DNA of 22,235 nucleotides from a virus. The notes beneath the pieces are model-generated. The model was not told where the DNA came from, made no database searches, and was given only the letters and a program-made list of their open reading frames with translations. The stretch's first letter is position 1; each line of letters opens with the position of its first letter. The translations under genes were made by a program, and so were the position numbers. This document shows positions 7,325 to 14,304 of the stretch, piece by piece. The stretch covers positions 1 to 22,235 of the IMG/VR virus record IMGVR_UViG_3300032770_000095. One strand, given 5' to 3'.

Positions 7325-7544
7325 TGGAGATAAGCCTCAGCTTCCTGATCGTGGCTTCTTCGCCGGAACGCTGCTTGATTACGCTGGTCAGCAGGCTAGC
7401 ACAGCGCTGCCGGTACTCGGGCTTGTTCTTGTGCACCCACAGAACGTGATCGAGGGCCGCGTCGAACTCCTGGCTCTGCGGAGAGTAAGTAAGCAGGTAC
7501 TCTTCAGCGAGGTTAAGGCGCTCAGCTTCGTCATTCAGTGCCAT
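7317..7544 (-). CDS. Hypothetical 75-aa helical protein
   Basis: Acidic and helical throughout (NDEAERLNLAEEYLL, DAALDHVLWVHKNKPEYRQRCASLLTSVIKQ). No family recognised. GGAGGA lies 9 nt before the ATG at 7544, a strong site that settles the start against the longer frame. It overlaps the end of the upstream gene by 14 bp. Confidence 0.7.
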   Translation of the reverse strand: MALNDEAERLNLAEEYLLTYSPQSQEFDAALDHVLWVHKNKPEYRQRCASLLTSVIKQRSGEEATIRKLRLISSG

Positions 7545-7956
7545 CGGCGATATTCCTCCTGGCCAGTTCGACTGCATTGATGTTCCATACGATAGCAGCC
7601 GCGTGGTCTTCGCCGTCCTGCACGTCGAAGAAGAAATTCATGAAATGGCGCCACAGAGCCTCGGTGTGGTGCTCCAGCGTGTCCTCGGAACGGGAATTCT
7701 CCCAGTTGCGGTTGCCGTACTTCGCACCGCCGCGCGTGTACAGCTCCGCGATCCTGACGATGAGCTGCTGCTCTGCCGGAACGCCCTTGGGGAACATGAG
7801 CGTGTAGAGCGTCTTGCCGGCCTGCGTGTCCCGCTGCACGCCGTCTGAGTGGACGGCTTTCGCACCGGAATCACGTGTAGTGTAGCCCTCAGGGAACTGA
7901 GCCTCGTATTTTGCCTTCAGCTCTCGCCTGTATTCTTCGTAGTCAGCGTCGTACAT
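7531..7956 (-). CDS. dATP/dGTP diphosphohydrolase-like protein (DUF5664 type)
   Basis: 141 aa. The pattern SGAKAVHSDGVQRD, then LIVRIAELYTRGGAKYGNRNWE, then HTEALWRHFMNFFFDVQDGEDHAAAIVWNINAVEL matches the family annotated in phages as DUF5664 or dATP/dGTP diphosphohydrolase N-terminal domain. The conserved His, Glu and Asp residues would bind metal and the triphosphate. In some phages relatives (MazZ) cooperate with PurZ to replace adenine by 2-aminoadenine; no purZ is visible here. The ATG at 7956 overlaps the upstream stop (TGATG) and has AAGG just upstream. Confidence 0.7.
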   Translation of the reverse strand: MYDADYEEYRRELKAKYEAQFPEGYTTRDSGAKAVHSDGVQRDTQAGKTLYTLMFPKGVPAEQQLIVRIAELYTRGGAKYGNRNWENSRSEDTLEHHTEALWRHFMNFFFDVQDGEDHAAAIVWNINAVELARRNIADGTE

Positions 7957-8489
7957 CAGACCTTCTGAAGATAGTAATTGCAGGTATCCGGCGGATAGCA
8001 CTTCAGCAGCCAGCTTACCGCAGCGGTCCTGCTGACCTTCACCGCGCTGTCGCTTCGCGAACCTGCGGCAATCGTGTACGACCCCATCGGCTTCTCCGCC
8101 ATCGTGGCGATAAGGCCCGCAAATGTCTCGACGGTCCAGGAGAGGTACGCGTACGCGCTGGCCTGGTGGAAGGGGTCGTGCACAGAGTCAGTGTAGACGC
8201 TTACGTACCGGGCACCCCGGAAGGAGTTCGCTTTTTCCGGCTTCCCGGTGTCCGGGGCCAGGGCTTCCGCGTGCGCGGCCTGGGTTTCCTCTATGCGCCT
8301 GATCTTACGCTTCAGGTAGAACAGCGCCTTCTTCAGGTCTTCCAGCTCGTCGTCCTTGTCGCGCCTGATGTACTTGAGGACGTTGAACAGGTAGGCGTCT
8401 CCGTCGAACCCCCAGGCTTCCGCTACCTTGATGACCTCGTAGGGATCGTCCTCGCCGCCGTAGTGCGCGGGATGTTCTACGTTGTTCAT
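7956..8489 (-). CDS. DUF3310 domain protein with unassigned C-terminal half
   Basis: 177 aa. Residues about 1-62 are a clear DUF3310 domain (VEHPAHY, YEVIKVAEAWG, YLFNVLKYIRR, DLKKALFYLKRKI), the family of T7 gp1.7-like nucleotide kinases and small SaV-like proteins. The second half (about 85-177, RGARYVSVYTDSVHDPFHQASAYAYLSW and onward) is not recognised and makes the protein longer than the usual DUF3310. It is the first gene of the leftward block; no Shine-Dalgarno, but TACGAT 7 nt before the ATG. Confidence 0.8.
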   Translation of the reverse strand: MNNVEHPAHYGGEDDPYEVIKVAEAWGFDGDAYLFNVLKYIRRDKDDELEDLKKALFYLKRKIRRIEETQAAHAEALAPDTGKPEKANSFRGARYVSVYTDSVHDPFHQASAYAYLSWTVETFAGLIATMAEKPMGSYTIAAGSRSDSAVKVSRTAAVSWLLKCYPPDTCNYYLQKV

Positions 8490-8496
8490 GGCCTAG

Positions 8497-8502
8497 ATCG
8501 TA
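8497..8502 (-). promoter_or_regulatory. Candidate -10 element (TACGAT), leftward promoter
   Basis: TACGAT, 7 nt, then ATG at 8489. The only intergenic gap between divergent genes in this part of the window, so a promoter is expected here. Confidence 0.55.
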
Positions 8503-8512
8503 TCCGTCCCGG

Positions 8513-8518
8513 TAGACT
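8513..8518 (+). promoter_or_regulatory. Candidate -10 element (TAGACT), rightward promoter
   Basis: TAGACT on the plus strand, about 15 nt before the AGGAGG that serves the GTG at 8544. It back-to-back pairs with the leftward TACGAT. No clear -35. Confidence 0.35.
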
Positions 8519-8543
8519 GGCGGTGCACAACTCAGGAGGCGCC

Positions 8544-8720
8544 GTGGCAGACGCAGAACCGCTGTTCGAACTGGACTTCAAGCCGGCCCGGCCGAGCCCG
8601 CCTCCCACGCTGGTAATCAAGAGGAATGACGGGCGCATGCCGCTTGTTATGCCTGAGTGCGAGGCGCTGGAGCTGTACATGCTGCTCAAAGAGCATTTCG
8701 AAAAGGGAGTCGCGGAGTGA
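8544..8720 (+). CDS. Hypothetical 58-aa protein
   Basis: GTG start with AGGAGG 5-6 nt upstream. The N-terminus is acidic, a proline-rich stretch (KPARPSPPPTLVIKRND) follows, then a helix (PECEALELYMLLKEHFEK). No family recognised. It opens the rightward operon and overlaps the next gene by GTGA. Confidence 0.65.
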   Translation: MADAEPLFELDFKPARPSPPPTLVIKRNDGRMPLVMPECEALELYMLLKEHFEKGVAE

Positions 8721-9049
8721 GGGGCAAGAGGCTGCTCATGCGGGACGCAGAGCTGATCCGCGTGTTTGCCGAGTTCGGGTTCACCACAGGACAGCTCGCC
8801 CGCGAGTACGACGTGCACCGTGACACCATCCGGAACGTGGTGAAGGGGGCGAGCTTCAGGCCGGAGGGGCACAGGTCGCGCGGCCAGTGCAGGTACCGCA
8901 AGCTCAGCGCGGAACAGGTCAGGCACATCCGAGCACTGGCTGCCGGAGGATTCGGCGAGCAGGCTATCGCACGGAAGCTGAACGGCATCGTAGGACGTTC
9001 CACCGTGCGCCAGGTGATGGCGGGAACGACGTACCGGGACGTGACCTGA
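8717..9049 (+). CDS. Helix-turn-helix DNA-binding protein with two HTH motifs
   Basis: 110 aa, basic. The first HTH is TGQLAREYDVHRDTIRNVVKG (about residues 24-44); a second is EQAIARKLNGIVGRSTVRQVMAG (about 80-102), joined by a basic linker. Both resemble the recognition-helix modules (NUMOD/MerR-like) found in phage regulators and homing nucleases, but no nuclease domain is present. The GTG at 8717 overlaps the preceding TGA and has GGGAG upstream; an ATG seven codons later is possible. Likely a regulator. Confidence 0.7.
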   Translation: MRGKRLLMRDAELIRVFAEFGFTTGQLAREYDVHRDTIRNVVKGASFRPEGHRSRGQCRYRKLSAEQVRHIRALAAGGFGEQAIARKLNGIVGRSTVRQVMAGTTYRDVT

Positions 9050-9129
9050 TGTTCATGCTCGGCCTGGGTTTCATCGCGGCGGGACTTGCCCTGGTCTACC
9101 TCAGCTGGAAGTACCGCCGTGGCCGCTAA
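9049..9129 (+). CDS. 26-aa single-pass membrane peptide
   Basis: The reading frame MFMLGLGFIAAGLALVYLSW ends in a basic KYRRGR tail. One transmembrane helix fills it. The ATG overlaps the upstream stop (TGATG), and the next gene starts inside it. The tight packing and composition suggest a real gene, although the ribosome site is weak. Confidence 0.5.
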   Translation: MFMLGLGFIAAGLALVYLSWKYRRGR

Positions 9130-9544
9130 GTGGATCGAGGCCGCAGACAAGAAAACCTCCTGCTCGCGCTGCCACGCCGTCATCGACGTAGGCCAGCGGT
9201 TCTACTACCTGCGGCGCGGTACGTACCTGTGCGAGCTGTGCGGTTCGATCGCTGAGCACGAGGAACCGGAAGTCGGGGAAGTGGAATCCGGCGTACTGGA
9301 AGACCTGAAGCAGATCCCGCCTGAAGCATCTGACCGTACCCTGGCAAAGATGATGCTCTCGATGGCCCGGCGAATCGACAACGGCGACGTAGCCGACCGC
9401 GATATCGCGGCGATCACCAAGGAAATCCGGCAGATGTACAGTCAGCTGAAACTTGACTACCCGCCAGAACCTGAGGAAGACGATACCGAGAAATCCCGTA
9501 AACGCCGGGAGCGTATGATTATGATGGACGATTATGACCGTTAA
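9119..9544 (+). CDS. Zinc-ribbon protein
   Basis: 141 aa. Two CxxC knuckles (C15/C18 and C38/C41) around a beta hairpin form a zinc ribbon. The rest is acidic and helical (DRTLAKMMLSMARRIDNGDVADRDIAAITKEIRQMYSQL is split across about residues 70-110) and ends in a charged tail. GTG start with GGAAG upstream, overlapping the 26-aa gene. No family assigned; probably a nucleic-acid or protein adaptor. Confidence 0.65.
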   Translation: MAAKWIEAADKKTSCSRCHAVIDVGQRFYYLRRGTYLCELCGSIAEHEEPEVGEVESGVLEDLKQIPPEASDRTLAKMMLSMARRIDNGDVADRDIAAITKEIRQMYSQLKLDYPPEPEEDDTEKSRKRRERMIMMDDYDR

Positions 9545-9839
9545 GTACGCGCCCCGGATCTACGCGCCGTTCTACAAATGCCCGCCAGAGCCGGGCAGCC
9601 CGGCCGTCAGCAGCTACGAGGACATGAAGAACAGGGCAGGGCGTATCAGCGGTTACCTGCGGGTCGGTATCGCGCCGGAAGTCGCCATGGCCCTGGCGGT
9701 CCAGTCGCCTTACCCGGACGGGGTTAAGACCGGCGTGCGGAAACTGCTGGCCAACGCGGACGGCACGGGAGTCACGCTGGAACAGCTCCGGATCATGCTC
9801 GGCTGGGCAGCCCGCCGGGCGCAGCACACGGGACGGTAA
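9534..9839 (+). CDS. Hypothetical 101-aa protein
   Basis: ATG within the end of the previous gene (11-bp overlap). Mixed composition with a helical middle (SSYEDMKNRAGRISGYLRVG) and a C-terminal helix (LEQLRIMLGWAARRAQ). No family recognised. Confidence 0.6.
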   Translation: MTVKYAPRIYAPFYKCPPEPGSPAVSSYEDMKNRAGRISGYLRVGIAPEVAMALAVQSPYPDGVKTGVRKLLANADGTGVTLEQLRIMLGWAARRAQHTGR

Positions 9840-9841
9840 AG

Positions 9842-10015
9842 ATGGAGTACAGCTACTACGTTTCGTCGGACACAGACAACCCCGGCAACGACGAAAGTTA
9901 CAGGAAACTGTACGACGGCACGGACGCGGCCGGTGCAATGGCAGCCTGGAGCCAGGCCGTAACCGAAGGCTGCACCTACGTGGTGCTGGAAGCGCTCAGA
10001 ACAGACAAGCCGTGA
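9842..10015 (+). CDS. Hypothetical 57-aa protein
   Basis: Starts MEYSYYVSSDTDNP three bases after the previous stop region, with GGGACGG before the ATG. It contains GTDAAGAMAAWSQAVTEG and ends LRTDKP. It ends in GTGA, overlapping the next start. No family recognised. Confidence 0.6.
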   Translation: MEYSYYVSSDTDNPGNDESYRKLYDGTDAAGAMAAWSQAVTEGCTYVVLEALRTDKP

Positions 10016-10215
10016 AGTACCCGTCCGCCCTGCGGAAAGAGATCCGGCTGGCTGTAAGGCTGCACTGGGCAGTCGTAGTGGCAGGCAGCGGCCACCTGAA
10101 GTGGTACGATCCTGAAGGCAAGCTGAGACTTACGACTTCAATGACGTTCTCCGACCCGCGCGGGGTACTCAACGCGAAAGCACAGCTGAGGAAACTAGGG
10201 CTGGCAGTGACATGA
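10012..10215 (+). CDS. HicA-like small protein (dsRBD-like fold)
   Basis: 67 aa. The pattern W-x-V-x-x-A-GSGHLKWYDPEGK, then SDPRGVLNAKAQLRKLGL, resembles HicA mRNA-interferase-type proteins, with the histidine of GSGH at the place of the catalytic GSHH. No HicB antitoxin partner is next to it. It may instead be a phage protein of the same fold with another role. GTG start in a GTGA overlap. Confidence 0.5.
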   Translation: MKYPSALRKEIRLAVRLHWAVVVAGSGHLKWYDPEGKLRLTTSMTFSDPRGVLNAKAQLRKLGLAVT

Positions 10216-10469
10216 AGATCAAACGGCTTTCACCGGGAGCGGCCGGCTGGGTTTCAGTGGCCTGCGTAGTCATTGCCGCCGAGATCATAGACGCGCGCAC
10301 TATGAGCGAAGCTTTCCGGGCAGCGTCCAGGCACAAGGTAGCAGGTGTCCCGATAGCTGTCGGGTACGCAATACTTACAGGACACCTGTTCGGCATCATC
10401 CCGGCAAAATACGATCCTGTCTGTTACCTGGCAGCCCTGGTGCTGCCGAAGCGGAGGCGAGTCTCCTGA
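10212..10469 (+). CDS. Small membrane protein
   Basis: 85 aa, with hydrophobic segments near residues 11-26 (AGWVSVACVVIAAEII) and 43-60 (AGVPIAVGYAILTGHLFG) and a basic end (LPKRRRVS). ATG overlaps the upstream TGA. No function assigned. Confidence 0.65.
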   Translation: MKIKRLSPGAAGWVSVACVVIAAEIIDARTMSEAFRAASRHKVAGVPIAVGYAILTGHLFGIIPAKYDPVCYLAALVLPKRRRVS

Positions 10470-10798
10470 GCCCCAGACCGTGGACCGACGAGGAAAAGGC
10501 CGTTGTCACAGCCAACCCGGAAATGGACACCGTAGTTCTCGCGGAGAAGCTGGGCCGTACGTGGCAGGCGGTGGCGAATATCCGCTGGAGAATGGGGCAT
10601 ACTGAGCGCAAACAGGGAGACTTCGACCTGAGGCCGTCCGGCTGGTACGGCGAAACCGTCGGTACCCTGCTGCTTGCGTATCCTGATGCCTACAGTACCT
10701 GGAAACACTACCACCGTTATACAGAGGTGAAGGTAATTGGCGAGGACACGGCCGGATGGACGAGCCTACTGTGCTACAGAGACGCCGCTTCTCCGTGA
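10466..10798 (+). CDS. SANT/Myb-like helix-turn-helix protein, probable CTG start
   Basis: 110 aa if started at CTG 10466. The N-terminal RPWTDEEKAVVTANPEMD followed by LAEKLGRTWQAVANIRWRMG is a compact Myb/SANT-type HTH; the first ATG (10523) would cut it in half. CTG lies 8 nt after GGAGG and overlaps the TGA of the upstream gene (CTGA), just as its neighbours use ATGA and GTGA. The rest (about residues 45-110) is not recognised. Likely DNA-binding. Confidence 0.6.
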   Translation: MSPRPWTDEEKAVVTANPEMDTVVLAEKLGRTWQAVANIRWRMGHTERKQGDFDLRPSGWYGETVGTLLLAYPDAYSTWKHYHRYTEVKVIGEDTAGWTSLLCYRDAASP

Positions 10799-10808
10799 CC
10801 GCATTCCC

Positions 10809-11063
10809 GTGAGCCGGTACACGGACTACGAAATCAAGGTACAGCCCCTGCCGGTAGAAGATCCCTCTCTGCCCCGCGAGTACTACTGGCACCTGTTCTT
10901 CAAAGGCCGGAAAATCAACGGCGGCCTGTGCGGCGACCCGTCTGATGCACGTATTCGCGCTTCCGAGTACCGGAACGACCACAACCGGCAGATGTGGCTT
11001 ATGAACAACATCTGGGACGAAGAGAATGAATGCTGGGAGTCCTACGGGGAAATGATAATGTAA
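10809..11063 (+). CDS. Hypothetical 84-aa protein preceding terminase
   Basis: From GTG 10809: SRYTDYEIKVQPLP, EYYWHLFFKGRKINGG, ASEYRNDHNRQMWLMNNIWDE. No family recognised. Start uncertain: a TTG at 10737 has a better ribosome site (AGAGG) but overlaps the previous gene by 62 bp. Its position fits a small terminase, but the sequence shows no HTH to support that. Its stop TAA is the first part of the TAATAT before terminase. Confidence 0.55.
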   Translation: MSRYTDYEIKVQPLPVEDPSLPREYYWHLFFKGRKINGGLCGDPSDARIRASEYRNDHNRQMWLMNNIWDEENECWESYGEMIM

Positions 11064-11066
11064 TAT
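11061..11066 (+). promoter_or_regulatory. Candidate -10 element (TAATAT) for terminase, built on a stop codon
   Basis: TAATAT, 7 nt, then ATG at 11074, with no Shine-Dalgarno. The TAA is the stop of the upstream gene. Confidence 0.5.
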
Positions 11067-11073
11067 ACACTGT

Positions 11074-12747
11074 ATGGCCGCAGCCGTCCTCGATTACGAA
11101 GAGGAAATCTTCGGGGACCAGATGCCCCGCCTGTGGACCGCGCCCAGTCGGCACAGGGAAATTACCGAGGGATGCCGTCAGTGTGCCCGCAAAGACGAGG
11201 GCTACGGCAAAATAGGCTGCGGGAACTACCTTTCCACGGAAATACTCGACTGGGCTCGCGGTGTCGGCTACGTTCTCGACCCGTGGCAGGAATGGGTGAT
11301 CCGCGAAGGCTGCGGCACCAAGCCGGACGGCCGGTGGTCCAGTTTCGAGAACACGCTTATCATTTCGCGGCAGAACGGGAAGTCTGCCATCCTCGAAGTG
11401 CGCGAGCTGGCAGGAATGTACCTGCTGGGCGAGGGTCTTATCATCCACACCGCGCACGAGGTGAAGACCTCGCAGGAGCAGTTCCTCCGTATCTCGAACT
11501 CCGTCCTCCAGAATCCCGCGCTGTCGAAACGGCTCAAGGGAAAGCCCCGGGCCAGCCACGGCGAAGAGGCCATCGAGCTGATGCCTACGCCCACGCTCAT
11601 CCTCGGAGCGGGCAACAAGTGGGTGCACAAGTCCGTTTCCAGCCGCCTGCGTTTCCTGGCCCGCAGCCGTGGCTCCGCTCGCGGGTTCTCCTGCAACTGC
11701 CTGATCTACGACGAGGCGATGATCCTGGCTGCGGAGTCCGTCGGCGCGTCCATGCCCACCATGTCCGCCATGCCCAACAGCCAGATGTGGCTCGCCGGCT
11801 CGGCGGGAATGGAAGACTCCGAGCAGCTCGCACGCTCGCGCCGCCGTATCCTGCACGACACCCGGGACCTGTTCGGCGCTGAGTGGTCGGTAGTGCCGCA
11901 CCTGGCTACGTGCCCCGTAGACCGCGAAAACGGCAGGGCCGGCAATAACTACGTCGTCTGCGGTGCGCACGACGACCGTGACGACCCCCGCGCCTGGGCT
12001 AAGGCCAACCCCGCATTCGGCTACCGCCTGTCGGCTGAGTTCACGGTGAACGAACTGGTGACGCTGAGCGCGGTGGAATTCGACCGCGAGCGGCTGGGCA
12101 TCGGCCAGTGGCCCGTGGAAGACGAGGCGTGGCGCGTAGTCAGCGAAGACCTGTTCCGGTCCCTGACGCTGGGAGATCCCGGTCCTATCCCTGCCGGAGC
12201 CAAGCTCAGCTTCGCCATCGACGTGGACGACGACGGGGCCAACACCACGATCGCCGTCGCGTGGATGCACAAGGACGGCTTCATGGTGACGGAGATCCCG
12301 AAGAACTGCGCCCGCACGGGCACCAACTGGGCCGTAGAGCGCCTGGAACAGCTCGTGAGCAAGTACCACCCGCTCGCTATCGTCGCACCCCGGAGCGGGC
12401 CTGCTGCGGGCCTGGGAGACGACCTGGAGAAACTGTGGCCGAAGCACCACAAGTTCAGCACCAAGCTGATCCGCACAGGCCCGTCTGACGAAGCCGCCGC
12501 GTTCGCGTGGTTCATCCAGCAGTGCAACGACGAGGACCGGCCGCTGCGGCACCTGGGCGAGGAACGCGGCTACAAGCTCTGGCGCGCGGTGGGTACGGCT
12601 GAAACCCGCGTCATGGGCGACGGCGGCAAGACCTGGAGTCGCAGGGACAGCCTCACGGACATCACGCCGGCTACGGCCTGCAACCTCGCAGCGTGGGGCC
12701 TGAACAAGAAGATGCGCAACTACGACCTGCTGGCGTCGGTGCGCTAG
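11074..12747 (+). CDS. Terminase large subunit
   Basis: 557 aa. The ATPase has a variant Walker A (SRQNGKS, residues 98-104) and Walker B (LIYDEA, 210-215); this motor drives DNA into the prohead through the portal. The nuclease domain begins near residue 378 (LSFAIDVDDDGANTTIAV, with the metal-binding D383). An N-terminal cysteine cluster (CRQCARK and GCGNYL, about 34-50) is typical of actinophage terminases. Length is normal. It is the last gene of the rightward operon; its stop overlaps the stop of the convergent 12744 gene within CTAG. Confidence 0.93.
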   Translation: MAAAVLDYEEEIFGDQMPRLWTAPSRHREITEGCRQCARKDEGYGKIGCGNYLSTEILDWARGVGYVLDPWQEWVIREGCGTKPDGRWSSFENTLIISRQNGKSAILEVRELAGMYLLGEGLIIHTAHEVKTSQEQFLRISNSVLQNPALSKRLKGKPRASHGEEAIELMPTPTLILGAGNKWVHKSVSSRLRFLARSRGSARGFSCNCLIYDEAMILAAESVGASMPTMSAMPNSQMWLAGSAGMEDSEQLARSRRRILHDTRDLFGAEWSVVPHLATCPVDRENGRAGNNYVVCGAHDDRDDPRAWAKANPAFGYRLSAEFTVNELVTLSAVEFDRERLGIGQWPVEDEAWRVVSEDLFRSLTLGDPGPIPAGAKLSFAIDVDDDGANTTIAVAWMHKDGFMVTEIPKNCARTGTNWAVERLEQLVSKYHPLAIVAPRSGPAAGLGDDLEKLWPKHHKFSTKLIRTGPSDEAAAFAWFIQQCNDEDRPLRHLGEERGYKLWRAVGTAETRVMGDGGKTWSRRDSLTDITPATACNLAAWGLNKKMRNYDLLASVR

Positions 12748-12911
12748 AGGTAAATCTTCTTTTCCGGAGTTCCGACCCGGCAGTCGATCTCTTCACGGTC
12801 GTCGTAAGAGCCGCCTATGACAACTTCATAGCCGGGATAGTCTTCCAGCAGCTCTTGGACCATCTGTGCGAATTCTTCGATCTTCACAGAAGATTCAATA
12901 TCCGCAGTCAC
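12744..12911 (-). CDS. Hypothetical 55-aa acidic protein
   Basis: From GTG 12911: TADIESSVKIEEFAQMVQ, then a likely beta strand (GYEVVIGGSYDDREEI). AGGGA lies about 8 nt upstream of the GTG. No family recognised. It converges on terminase with overlapping stop codons. A longer version from ATG 12965 is possible. Confidence 0.5.
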   Translation of the reverse strand: MTADIESSVKIEEFAQMVQELLEDYPGYEVVIGGSYDDREEIDCRVGTPEKKIYL

Positions 12912-13030
12912 TCGCGTATTCCCTGGTGGTGGTTCGCCCGCCCGGCAGCCCTCTGCTTCCGGCATACCCGAAGGCCCGGTGAAACGGAGTGTACGAACCC
13001 TTGCCGGCTGCACGACCACACGGACCGCCG
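12912..13030. other. 119-bp gap without a gene
   Basis: I see no ORF with a ribosome site and no tRNA fold. GC-rich, no clear terminator. Confidence 0.5.
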
Positions 13031-13573
13031 TCAGGTCAGCATACCCCCGGTGGCGCAGTACGGAACACCGGTACTGCACGCGGTCCATCCGTCAGGCGGG
13101 AGGCCGACTTCGCTGAGCCCCGGAGCCTGCACGTCCTTTCCGCTGCCATTCGGGACCATGGCTACCGAGTCCCCGGCATCAGCAAGGATTACGAACCTGT
13201 AGCTGTAGTCCGGGTTGGTGGCGACCACGAAGTACGTGCGGCTGGTATCCGGTTTTTCCAGCCTGAACCGGCCGCCGCTGTAGCCGATCGCGTAAGCCCC
13301 GCTGGCCGTAGCGAACTCCAGGTGGTCGCCTGCCTCCCATTCCCCGGACCGGGACAGGTCCCGGAACCAGAAGCCCGCACTGGACGCGCACGGAGCCGAC
13401 GTAATCGGTTCCAGGTTCACAGCGGCCTTGTAGGTGGCGCAGCCGCCTCCACCCTGGGCAGTCAGCCAGACGTAGCGCCAGGGGGACGGTGCGGCAGGGC
13501 TTGCGTACGCGGTACCTGCCTGGGAAAGCCCTGCGACCGCAGCAGCGGCAGCGAGAGCGTACCTGATTTTCAC
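13031..13573 (-). CDS. Secreted protein of unknown function
   Basis: 180 aa from GTG 13573. A standard signal peptide: basic KIR, hydrophobic ALAAAAAVAGL, then a signal peptidase I site after AYA (about residue 25). The mature part has aromatic and glycine-rich beta-type segments (GFWFRDLSRSGEWEAGDHLEF, YSGGRFRLEKPDTS) and four cysteines that could form disulfides. No family recognised. A start further upstream would run into the tRNA-like element, so this GTG is preferred although the ribosome site is weak. Secretion by the host is inferred. Confidence 0.65.
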   Translation of the reverse strand: MKIRYALAAAAAVAGLSQAGTAYASPAAPSPWRYVWLTAQGGGGCATYKAAVNLEPITSAPCASSAGFWFRDLSRSGEWEAGDHLEFATASGAYAIGYSGGRFRLEKPDTSRTYFVVATNPDYSYRFVILADAGDSVAMVPNGSGKDVQAPGLSEVGLPPDGWTACSTGVPYCATGGMLT

Positions 13574-13574
13574 G

Positions 13575-13652
13575 TGGACCTGCACGGAATCGAACCGTGG
13601 TGTCCCTGGTCTCCGCGTGCGGTCCTGACAGGGATCGAGACCTTCCAAGCCC
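13575..13652 (-). pseudogene. tRNA-like relic
   Basis: On the minus strand the 3' half is tRNA-like: a perfect T-stem CACGG/CCGTG with loop TTCGATT and a 7-nt acceptor strand CAGGTCC that pairs with GGGCTTG using two G-U pairs. No anticodon arm with U33 can be folded; a CCCTG/CAGGG stem encloses a 20-nt loop instead. It looks like a decayed tRNA at the distal end of the cluster. Confidence 0.45.
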
Positions 13653-13660
13653 ATACTGTT

Positions 13661-13852
13661 TTACTTCAGCGGGCACACCGTCGGTGCGATGTCCGGGGAA
13701 ACGTAGTCGAGCAGGTCGTTCCACTCGTCCCAGGTCAGCTTGCGCCCGGTGTCGATCTTCTGGCGGTTAGCGTAGAACGCCGCGCTTCCCACTTCGTCGG
13801 AAGGCATCTCGTTCTGCTCGCAGTAGGCGATGAAATCCTGGACCATGGTCAC
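13661..13852 (-). CDS. Hypothetical 63-aa protein
   Basis: GTG 13852 with GGAGAG about 6-8 nt upstream. Helical and acidic, with QDFIAYCEQNEMPSDE and LTWDEWNDLLDYVSPDI. No family recognised. It lies between the tRNA cluster and the secreted-protein gene on the same strand. Confidence 0.6.
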   Translation of the reverse strand: MTMVQDFIAYCEQNEMPSDEVGSAAFYANRQKIDTGRKLTWDEWNDLLDYVSPDIAPTVCPLK

Positions 13853-13902
13853 GACGTGCTCTCCTGTCTGTCAAGCCCTTACTCCACGTGGCAAGCATAC
13901 AG

Positions 13903-13975
13903 CAGTCCCGGCGGGAATCGAACCCACGACCCTTCGCTTAGGAGGCGATCACTCTTTCCTCTGAGTTACGGGACT
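13903..13975 (-). tRNA. tRNA-Arg(CCT)
   Basis: Seven-bp acceptor CGGGACT-type pairing is perfect, T-loop TTCGATT. Anticodon loop CTCCTAA reads CCT, for codon AGG. Confidence 0.85.
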
Positions 13976-13979
13976 ATGG

Positions 13980-14051
13980 ACGGCGAACCGAGACTCGAAC
14001 TCGGACCTTCCGGGTTGCAGCCGGACGACTTAACCTCTTGCCTATTCACCG
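13980..14051 (-). tRNA. tRNA-Cys(GCA)
   Basis: Acceptor CGGTGAA/TTCGCCG with one G-U pair; T-stem CCGAG perfect; anticodon loop CTGCAAC reads GCA. Discriminator U, as usual for Cys, followed by an encoded CCA. Confidence 0.9.
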
Positions 14052-14055
14052 CTGG

Positions 14056-14124
14056 TACGCTCGCGGAGAGTCGAACTCCGTATGCCGGCTTCGGACGCCG
14101 GCAGACCCGTCCGGGGACGAGCGT
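14056..14124 (-). tRNA. tRNA-Arg(CCG)
   Basis: Acceptor ACGCTCG/CGAGCGT perfect; long anticodon stem GCCGG; loop reads CCG, for CGG. CCA is encoded. Confidence 0.85.
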
Positions 14125-14128
14125 AAAG

Positions 14129-14207
14129 TACCTGTTGAGAGAATCGAACTCCCCGTGCCGAAGCAAGCGGTTTACAGCCGCCATGTCCACCTTGGAACGT
14201 AACAGGC
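14129..14207 (-). tRNA. tRNA-Tyr(GTA)
   Basis: Anticodon loop CTGTAAA reads GTA. The longer length comes from a class II variable arm, as expected for bacterial Tyr. Acceptor pairs with one G-U. Confidence 0.85.
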
Positions 14208-14229
14208 ATATCCCCTTCCGGGGAAGTGG

Positions 14230-14302
14230 GGCGACTGGAGGGTAACTCTCCCTCTAACACACGGGTTCACAACCCGGTCCCTCAATTTTTGGGTTCAGCC
14301 GC
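14230..14302 (-). tRNA. tRNA-His(GTG), atypical T-loop
   Basis: Anticodon loop TTGTGAA reads GTG; acceptor GCGGCTG/CAGTCGC; discriminator C, the His identity base. T-stem GAGGG/CCCTC encloses AGAGTTA rather than TTCRANY, and the D-loop lacks GG, so the D-T tertiary contact may be weak. Confidence 0.75.
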
Positions 14303-14304
14303 AG

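Noticed and set aside
10012-10469. HicAB toxin-antitoxin pair
   Set aside because: The downstream gene is a membrane protein, not a HicB antitoxin; only HicA-like similarity remains.
10809-11063. Small terminase subunit
   Set aside because: Position fits, but no DNA-binding HTH or family signature is visible.
10999-12552. Long minus-strand ORF (517 aa) opposite terminase
   Set aside because: Antisense shadow of a clear terminase; composition typical of such shadows.
12989-14245. Plus-strand ORF (418 aa)
   Set aside because: Runs through antisense of several small genes and five tRNAs; not coding.
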